In this document: in pieces, positions 58,438-64,000 of the stretch | Position numbering within the stretch: position 1 is the first letter of the stretch | Layout of the letters: each line of letters opens with the position of its first letter | Origin: an uncultured Microbacterium sp. | Lineage (GTDB): Bacteria > Actinomycetota > Actinomycetes > Actinomycetales > Microbacteriaceae | Assembly: GCF_943912325.1 (NCBI RefSeq) | Contig: NZ_CALTTX010000003.1 | Coordinates: 25,620 to 89,619, forward strand | Direction of reading: 5' to 3' | Length of the DNA stretch: 64,000 bases | Position numbers and translations under genes: made by a program | Notes under the pieces: model-generated | What the model was told of the DNA's origin: nothing | Databases searched by the model: none | Seen by the model: only the letters and a program-made list of their open reading frames with translations

Positions 58438-60297
58438 TCAGACGCGCGCACGGCGTCGCGTCCGGAGCGATGAGCCGATCAGTGCGCCCGCTCCGAGCAC
58501 GAGCAGTGCTGCCCCGACCCAGAGCGCCGGACTCAACTCGCCTCCGGTCGCGGCGAGTTCATTGCGCTGCACGGTCACCGCGGCAACGACGGTGAGGCCG
58601 ATGTCGTCGAAGCTGAGGATGAGGTGGTGCTCCCCGTTCGTGACGCCGGTGAGGTCGAAGCTGCCGGTGATGGCGGCGCGGTCCCACTGGACAGTGCCGA
58701 GCGATATCGGGGTCGATCGCATGTTCCCGATGATCGACGACTGCGAACCCTGCATCTTCTTCAGGAATGAGGACATCAGGTCGAACGCTTCACTGCGCTT
58801 GTCGGTCAGGCTGGACAGCCGCAACATATCCATCTGCTGAGTGTTCGTGACGGCGTCGAGTTCTGAGCGCAGCGTTGCGACGAGGTCGGCAGCGGCCGTT
58901 CTCACCTCGGTGGAGTCCGACGTCGCCGAAAGGAGAATGTGCGACTCCACGGCCGGGCGTGCGGCCGCGATCGCTGTGGCCAGCGACTCATCAGTCGGTC
59001 CGGCGACGTATGCGTTCAGGGCCGTGATGGCCGCGTTGAGCGTGACCACGCGGGCGTTGCGTTTCTGCACATCTGTGACCTGGGAGGAAAGCTGCTGGTC
59101 GAGCAGCCGGACACGCTGATCCTGGACAGCGCGCAGAGCACCTTCGAGATCGAACGCGGTGAGCGAGATTTCGTTCACGGTCACACCCGGCAGCCTGGAG
59201 ACCACCGGCGACAGCAGCTGGGATGCAGCGGCCGCCTCGCTGGTAGACGGCCGCTCCGCGAGGCCGAGCGCCTGTCCCGAGCCGTTGAGGAGAGGGAATG
59301 TGACATTCGGTGTGCCCGCCGCGGCCGCAAGCAGGTCGGCAAGCTCGGGCTCCGAGATGCCGCTGAAAGCGCCGGTGAGGCCGACATCGTCCGGGCGCTG
59401 GAAGACCGCGATGTAGGCCTGCTGTACCGGGGTGGTGGTGGGCGTGGGTGTCGGTGTCGGGGTGGCGGTGGGCGTGGGCGTCCGTGTCGGGGTGGCGGTG
59501 GGTAAGGGTGTGGGTGTCGGAGCGTCCGTGGGTGTAGGTGTGGCTGTGGGCGAGGGGGTCGGTGCCGCGGTATCCGAGATGAGCGCGAAGGAGCGGGCCA
59601 CATCGATGAGGCTGGGGCTCTCTTCGCCTCGGGGAAGCGCGAAGGCGAGATTGTCCGACGGCTGCGCATCCGCGAGCGTGAAGCCCGCGGCCGGCTCGAA
59701 GGAGATGCGGTAATCGTCGGCGGATGTCGTCGGCAGGGCGCCGGAGGTGAAAGTGCCGTCGGCGGCGACGGCGACGCGCTGCACGGCCGTGCCGCCGCTG
59801 AGAATGGTGATGCTCGAGCCGGAAAGGTCTGAGACGGGTCCCGCATCCGTCGTCGCCGTCACCGCTCCGCCTATCGCGCCGAATGAACCTCCCAGCACGA
59901 CGGAGACCGGATGGCCCAGGACAGGGTTGAACTCGGTCCGCGCCGTGGAGTCGACGAGGTCACCGATGGCGCCGCGCCAGGATGCCTCGGCGATGTAGCT
60001 GGTGTCGGTCGCCGGGACTTCGAGGGAAACGGTTCCGTCGCCGCCCGTGACGCCTGTGGCTATCACCTGCTCGGGGTCGTCGGCGGGATGCACGCTCACG
60101 GTCGTGCCGCCCAGCGGCGCCGAGGCCACGTCATCCGAGATCGTCGTCGTGATGAGCACACGTTCGGATTCATCGGCGTTGGCGGTCAACGGCACCGTCA
60201 CGAGGACGAGTCCGGTGATCGCTGACAGCGCGCCGAGGGTGCGCACGCGTGGCATCCGGTCGCGACGGCGTTGTTCGGTGAGGCGGGGCATGGCCAT
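58438..60297 (-). CDS. sortase-anchored surface protein with Pro-Thr stalk (LAXTG)
   Basis: 619 residues; Met 3 (60291) with AAAGGA upstream may be the true start. Signal peptide (VRTLGALSAITGLVLVTVPLTANA). There are two Ig/Cna-B-like stretches (residues about 45-220), then a 40-residue (PTPT)n linker that is probably wall-spanning or glycosylated. A helical region (about 290-520) includes LLDQQLSSQVTDVQKRNARVVTLNAAITALNAYV. A small beta domain and the C-terminal sorting signal LAATGGE, membrane helix and RTRRRARV complete it. LAXTG is recognised by class E sortases. Divergent from a TetR gene; inside the acs-bounded insert. Confidence 0.78.
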   Translation of the reverse strand: MAMPRLTEQRRRDRMPRVRTLGALSAITGLVLVTVPLTANADESERVLITTTISDDVASAPLGGTTVSVHPADDPEQVIATGVTGGDGTVSLEVPATDTSYIAEASWRGAIGDLVDSTARTEFNPVLGHPVSVVLGGSFGAIGGAVTATTDAGPVSDLSGSSITILSGGTAVQRVAVAADGTFTSGALPTTSADDYRISFEPAAGFTLADAQPSDNLAFALPRGEESPSLIDVARSFALISDTAAPTPSPTATPTPTDAPTPTPLPTATPTRTPTPTATPTPTPTPTTTPVQQAYIAVFQRPDDVGLTGAFSGISEPELADLLAAAAGTPNVTFPLLNGSGQALGLAERPSTSEAAAASQLLSPVVSRLPGVTVNEISLTAFDLEGALRAVQDQRVRLLDQQLSSQVTDVQKRNARVVTLNAAITALNAYVAGPTDESLATAIAAARPAVESHILLSATSDSTEVRTAAADLVATLRSELDAVTNTQQMDMLRLSSLTDKRSEAFDLMSSFLKKMQGSQSSIIGNMRSTPISLGTVQWDRAAITGSFDLTGVTNGEHHLILSFDDIGLTVVAAVTVQRNELAATGGELSPALWVGAALLVLGAGALIGSSLRTRRRARV

Positions 60298-60331
60298 CCT
60301 TTCTGATCGTTCTCTGCTAAATATGGACTAA

Positions 60332-60345
60332 GTGCAATCTTGCAC
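60332..60345. promoter_or_regulatory. TetR-type operator candidate GTGCAATCTTGCAC
   Basis: A perfect 6+2+6 palindrome in the 100-bp divergent region between the surface-protein and tetR genes, in the place expected for control of both promoters. Confidence 0.65.
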
Positions 60346-60397
60346 ACAAGTCGAATATCTACGAACGTAGGATGGCCTCCAGATCGAGGGGAGAGTG

Positions 60398-61015
60398 ATG
60401 GCCGAAGGGCTCAGAGAGCGCAAAATGCGTATCGCACGCCGCACGATGGAAGAAGCGGCGGTCGGGCTCGCCTACGACGACGGCGTGCAAGCGGTGACGG
60501 TCGACCGCGTCTGCGCGATTGCGATGGTCTCGCGCAGCACCTTCTTCAACTACTTCCCGTCGCTCGAACACGCGATCTTCGGGCCTGCGTTGACATACGA
60601 CCTCGCTCTTACCGAGCGCATCCTCGCGGCGCACGAGGACGATCTCGTGGTTGCGGCCTCATTGATCGTGATGGAGTCCGTACGCGGGCAAGGGGATGAC
60701 GAACTCCTGCGCAAACGATTCGCGCTCTTCGCGCGTGAGCCGGGAACGACGACGACGGTGTCCTGGGCGGCCGGGACGAGTCGCGCCGGCCTGCAGGAGG
60801 TGATCAGGAGCTGGCTCGATGAGCATCCGGCATCCGCTCGTCTGGTGGACGCCGACCACACCACCGAGGCGCGGATGATCGTCAACTTCTCCATCACGCT
60901 CGGCGACGAGGTTATGCGGCTCGTGGGTGAGGACGGCGGGGACTTCCCGTTCGGCCCCGCCGTGTTTCACACGGTGCGCGAGCGGATGAGGGCGTTGAGC
61001 GTACCCGCACGGTGA
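60398..61015 (+). CDS. TetR family transcriptional regulator
   Basis: 205 residues. The HTH is at residues about 8-55: RKMRIARRTMEEAAVGLAYDDGVQAVTVDRVCAIAMVSRSTFFNYFPSLEHAIF. A variable helical ligand-binding domain follows. I use ATG 60398 with GGGGAG upstream; the GTG just before is possible. With a palindrome in the shared promoter, the surface protein is the obvious target. Confidence 0.88.
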   Translation: MAEGLRERKMRIARRTMEEAAVGLAYDDGVQAVTVDRVCAIAMVSRSTFFNYFPSLEHAIFGPALTYDLALTERILAAHEDDLVVAASLIVMESVRGQGDDELLRKRFALFAREPGTTTTVSWAAGTSRAGLQEVIRSWLDEHPASARLVDADHTTEARMIVNFSITLGDEVMRLVGEDGGDFPFGPAVFHTVRERMRALSVPAR

Positions 61016-61059
61016 ACCCCCGCGCCGCGATCAGCGGCACGAGGTGTTCGGGACCGCCG

Positions 61060-63027
61060 CTACTTGACCTGTGCCGAGATGATGCTCATGACCGCCGTGT
61101 CGGCGAGCGTGGTGGTGTCTCCCACTTCACGGCCCTCGGCGACGTCGCGCAGCAGCCGTCGCATGATCTTGCCCGAGCGGGTCTTGGGCAGCTCGCCCAC
61201 GATGTAGACGTCGCGGGGGCGCGCAATCGCACCGATCTGCTCGCCGACCCACTGCCGCAGCCCTGTGGCCAGCCCTTCGGGGGAGTGCGCAGCCAGGTAG
61301 CTCTCCTTGATGATCACGAACGCGACCACAGCCTGGCCCGTCGTCTCGTCGTTCGCGCCGACCACGGCGGCTTCGGCCGTGGCCTCATGCGCGACGAGCG
61401 CCGATTCGATCTCGGCCGTCGAGAGCCGGTGCCCCGAGACGTTCATGACGTCATCGACCCGGCCGAGCAGCCAGATGTCGCCGTCATCGTCTTTGCGGGC
61501 GCCGTCTCCGGCGAAATAGAACCCCTGGTCGGCGAACTTTTCCCAATACGTCTCGACGAAGCGGTCGGGGTCGCCCCAAATGCCGCGCAACATGCTCGGC
61601 CAGGGCTTCGTCGCGACGAGCAGACCGCCGGCGTCGTTTCCCACAGGCGTGCCGGCATCGTCGACGACATCGATCGCGATGCCGGGCAACGGCACCTGAG
61701 CCGACCCGGGCTTGGTCTCGGTGACACCCGGCAGCGCCGAGATCATGATCGCGCCCGTCTCGGTCTGCCACCACGTGTCGACGATCGGCGTCTCGCCGTG
61801 CCCGATGACCTCGCGGTACCAAACCCACGCCTCGGGGTTGATCGGTTCGCCGACCGAGCCGAGCACGCGCAGGCTCGACAGGTCGAACTCTTGCGGCACC
61901 TGGCGTCCGATCTTCATGAACGAGCGAATCGCGGTCGGGGCGGTGTAAAAGATCGTGACGCCGTACTTCTGGATGATTTCCCACCAGCGGCCGGGGTGCG
62001 GCGCATCGGGCGTTCCCTCGTAGAGCACCTGCGTCGCGCCGTTCGCGAGCGGGCCGTACGTGACGTACGTGTGCCCCGTGATCCAGCCGATGTCGGCCGT
62101 GCACCAGTAGATGTCGGTCTCGGGGTGCAGGTCGAAGACGTTCCGGTGCGTGAATGCGGCTTGCGTCAGGTACCCACCCGAGGTGTGCAGGATTCCCTTC
62201 GGCTTTCCGGTCGTGCCCGAGGTATAGAGGATGAAGAGAGGATGCTCGGCGCCGAACGCCTGCGCTTCGTGTTCGGCTGACGCCGCGGGCACGACCTCGT
62301 GGTACCAGACGTCGCGGCCCGAGGTCCACTCGACGTCGTTGCCGCCGCGTTTGACGACGAGCACGTGCTCGACGCTGCCCTGCACGCCCTCGCCGCGATC
62401 AGCGAGGGCCTGATCGACGGCCGGCTTGAGCGGCGAGACCTTGCCCTTGCGCCAGCCGCCGTCGGCCGTGATGACGAGCTTCGCCGAGGCGTCATCGATC
62501 CGGGAGCGCAGGCTGTCGGCCGAGAAACCGCCGAAGACGACCGAGTGGATCGCGCCGATGCGCGCGACAGCGAGCATGGATGCGACGGCCTCGGGGATCA
62601 TCGGCAAATAGATCGCGACGCGGTCGCCCTCGCCGACGCCCAGCTCGGTCAGCACGTTCGCGAGGCGGCGCACTTCGTCGGTCAGCTCGGCGTAGGTGAT
62701 ACGACGCTCGTCGCCGTTCTCGCCCTCCCAATACAGCGCGACCCGCTCGCCGTTGCCGGCCGCAACGTGCCGGTCGAGGCAGTTGCAGGCGATGTTGAGC
62801 TCGCCGTCGGCGAACCACTGCGCAAACGGCGGGTTCGACCAATCGAGCACGGTCGTGAAGGGCGTGTGCCAATCGAGCAGTGTCTGGGCCTGTTCGGCCC
62901 AGAAGCCCTCGCGATCGACGGATGCCTCTTCGTAGAGGTCTGCGGTCGCGACGGCGTTCGCGGCGAAAGAGTCGCTCGGGGCGAAGCGGCGCGTCTCGTT
63001 CAGCAGGTGGTCGATGTTGCTTGTCAT
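61060..63027 (-). CDS. acs: acetyl-CoA synthetase (AMP-forming)
   Basis: 655 residues. Adenylate-forming motifs: YTSGTTGKPKGILHTSGGYL (P-loop), DTWWQTETGAIMIS, YFAGDGARKDDDGDIWLLGRVDDVMNVSGHRLSTAEIE, and the acetylatable Lys in LPKTRSGKIMRRLLR. It activates acetate to acetyl-CoA. GGAGGA lies 8 bases before the ATG. Its last 94 codons are duplicated 3.2 kb downstream (57577-57867), so its 3' end may derive from recombination. Confidence 0.96.
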   Translation of the reverse strand: MTSNIDHLLNETRRFAPSDSFAANAVATADLYEEASVDREGFWAEQAQTLLDWHTPFTTVLDWSNPPFAQWFADGELNIACNCLDRHVAAGNGERVALYWEGENGDERRITYAELTDEVRRLANVLTELGVGEGDRVAIYLPMIPEAVASMLAVARIGAIHSVVFGGFSADSLRSRIDDASAKLVITADGGWRKGKVSPLKPAVDQALADRGEGVQGSVEHVLVVKRGGNDVEWTSGRDVWYHEVVPAASAEHEAQAFGAEHPLFILYTSGTTGKPKGILHTSGGYLTQAAFTHRNVFDLHPETDIYWCTADIGWITGHTYVTYGPLANGATQVLYEGTPDAPHPGRWWEIIQKYGVTIFYTAPTAIRSFMKIGRQVPQEFDLSSLRVLGSVGEPINPEAWVWYREVIGHGETPIVDTWWQTETGAIMISALPGVTETKPGSAQVPLPGIAIDVVDDAGTPVGNDAGGLLVATKPWPSMLRGIWGDPDRFVETYWEKFADQGFYFAGDGARKDDDGDIWLLGRVDDVMNVSGHRLSTAEIESALVAHEATAEAAVVGANDETTGQAVVAFVIIKESYLAAHSPEGLATGLRQWVGEQIGAIARPRDVYIVGELPKTRSGKIMRRLLRDVAEGREVGDTTTLADTAVMSIISAQVK

Positions 63028-63263
63028 CCGAGGAATCCTCCATTGGTCTCGGTCATCGTGCGGCTTCTCACGTGTCGTTCACGCCAGCCGGTCGGGCTGC
63101 CTGGGGACACGTGTGCGGCGAGGCTCGTTCGAAATCCTCCCACACGGCGTCGCGTCCGTGTCGGCGCGGCCGTCCTGAGCGTTGTCTGTGCACCTACTGA
63201 TATACCGCGGATTCTCGGGGGTTTTCCGCCCGAACGTTGCGCGCCGTTGCGTAGACTCGCAAG

Positions 63264-63401
63264 GCAGGTTGATGCACGAAGCGACGGTGGCGCGGTCCAT
63301 GACCCCGCCGGCGCCGTGGGTCAGCCGGTCGCGAGCTCCCTTTCCCCCTTGGTGAGCTATCGCGTGAGCGGCACCCTTGTCCCCCGAGGGTGCCGCTCTT
63401 C
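63264..63401 (+). ncRNA. 6C small RNA candidate
   Basis: -10 TAGACT (63252-63257) predicts a start near 63264. Two consecutive hairpins with C-rich loops follow: GCGAGCTC..GAGC..CGC with loop CCTTTCCCCCTTGG, and AGCGGCACCCT/AGGGTGCCGCT (63367-63377/63387-63397) with loop TGTCCCCCG, then CTTCCTT. Two C-loop hairpins are the hallmark of the actinobacterial 6C RNA. In mycobacteria that RNA (B11) also lies between acs-side genes and the Tad/septum-site locus. Confidence 0.7.
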
Positions 63402-63403
63402 CT

Positions 63404-63573
63404 TCTCGTGCTCGGCGTTCCTTCGCTCGGGCGCTTCGTCGGGCGGGCGCTTCTTCGCTCGGGGGCTTCTTCGCTCGGACCTTTCGCCCTCGCCGTCGGC
63501 TCTCCACAGGGCGCCGATTTCGGTGTCGTGCACGGATCGTGCGAGATCGACTTTCGGCATCCGTTCGCCTTCG
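63404..63573. other. non-coding, low-complexity spacer
   Basis: Repeated CTTCGCTCGGG-type words (63410-63480) and no convincing ORF. It ends at the -10 of the TadA-like gene. Confidence 0.5.
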
Positions 63574-63585
63574 TAACCTCGCGGC
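63574..63585 (+). promoter_or_regulatory. leaderless -10 TAACCT
   Basis: TAACCT, 6 bases, then ATG 63586. Confidence 0.5.
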
Positions 63586-63957
63586 ATGACGGCTTTCATT
63601 CCGACTCCGGCAACGCCCGCCGTTGCGGCGCCGCCCGGGGCGCCGGGTGCGTACGGTGCGCCCGGCGCTTCTGCCGCGCCCGCCGTGTTGCCGAGGGCGG
63701 CGGGTTCGTCGGGATTCGTGCCGCAGACGAGCGGGCACCGCATCGAACCCGCGGCCGCGGCCGAGGTTCCCGAGGCGCTGGCGCCGTTGCGCGCGGTCCT
63801 GGCCGATCCTTCGGTGACCGATGTGCTCATCAACTCCGATAGCGGGGTCTTCGTCGATCGGGGCAGGGGGCCCGAGCGGGATCGCAGCTGGCGCTTCGAC
63901 GAAAACGAGGTGCGGACGCTCGCGGTCGCGGTCGTTGCGGCCGGCGGGGGGCCTTGA
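63586..63957 (+). pseudogene. N-terminal part of a TadA/CpaF-like pilus ATPase, disrupted
   Basis: 123 codons. After a Pro/Ala/Gly-rich start (residues 1-60), LAPLRAVLADPSVTDVLINSDSGVFVDRGRGPERDRSWRFDENEVRTLAVAVVAAGG matches the N-terminal domain of TadA/CpaF secretion ATPases. The expected continuation (GGRHLDxAxPxVDVRxxDG) is missing: a TGA follows GGG, and fragments of the expected DNA appear in other frames up to base 64000. It is either a true break, or sequence trouble at the window end. The Walker motifs would lie beyond the window. Confidence 0.65.
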
Positions 63958-64000
63958 CCCTCGATCGTGGACACGGTGTCGGTTCGGTTATGCCGCTTCC

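Overview
The window is high-GC chromosomal DNA from an actinobacterium, most likely Microbacteriaceae (Microbacterium-like). Evidence for this is the gene families, the dense operons with ATGA/GTGA overlaps, GTG starts, a DtxR-type iron box, a 6C-RNA candidate, and a gene order at the right end that resembles the ponA2-metallophosphoesterase-DUF4177-RidA-acs-Tad region of other actinobacteria. Almost everything is core or near-core genome. The clearly rearranged parts are around 50.7-52.1 kb (broken phosphatase) and 57.5-61.1 kb (an insertion bounded by two copies of the acs 3' end). No prophage, CRISPR array or intact insertion sequence was seen.

Layout. 0-3.7 kb: an alpha/beta hydrolase fragment, a small P-loop kinase-like gene flanked by two REP-like hairpins, a luciferase-like flavin monooxygenase and a DUF1361 membrane protein. 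3.7-8.2 kb: a possible antibiotic/stress-response neighbourhood with an EF-G-binding FBP zinc-finger protein behind a leaderless 25-codon ORF and a 14-bp hairpin, an AlkZ/YcaQ-like protein, and a HelR-type RNA polymerase recycling ATPase preceded by an exact rifamycin-associated element. 8.2-16.3 kb: MFS transporter, esterase, M18 aminopeptidase, ATP-grasp enzyme, CoA pyrophosphatase, and a PadR/ABC1-kinase pair. 16.4-20.3 kb: an iron-regulated siderophore ABC importer with an apparent frameshift at the start of its first permease. 20.3-21.0 kb: tRNA-Ser(GGA) and a Phd/RelE toxin-antitoxin pair.

21.0-25.0 kb: an acyltransferase, an enolase-superfamily N-acylamino-acid racemase/OSBS, a SIS-domain protein and an M20 hydrolase. 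Together these have the parts of the known D- to L-amino acid conversion route. 25.0-29.9 kb: MoxR/DUF58/transglutaminase operon. 30.0-37.1 kb: SRP RNA, pta-ackA, and a beta-phosphoglucomutase/GH65 phosphorylase pair. 37.1-40.2 kb: TPP-riboswitch-controlled thiM-thiE-thiD/tenA. 40.3-48.3 kb: dnaX-recR, lysC-asd (with an internal lysC start), mqo and tdk. 48.3-50.7 kb: a lactate-utilisation pair (FadR-type regulator and lldD) with two textbook operators and a perfect 21-bp palindrome. 50.7-57.5 kb: a decayed LPXTG acid phosphatase, a HAD phosphatase, tRNA-Pro(CGG), metallophosphoesterase, class A PBP with PASTA domains, DUF4177 and RidA. 57.5-64 kb: acs remnant, insert with a LAXTG surface protein and divergent TetR, intact acs, 6C-RNA candidate, and the start of a disrupted TadA/CpaF-like gene.

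Two genome-wide patterns stand out. Most first-in-operon genes have a TANNNT -10 hexamer exactly 6-7 bases before the start codon, implying leaderless mRNAs, whereas internal genes use Shine-Dalgarno sequences. In addition, the word GGATGCC (reverse complement GGCATCC) is strongly over-represented and forces otherwise unusual codons (GAT-GCC, GCA-TCC).
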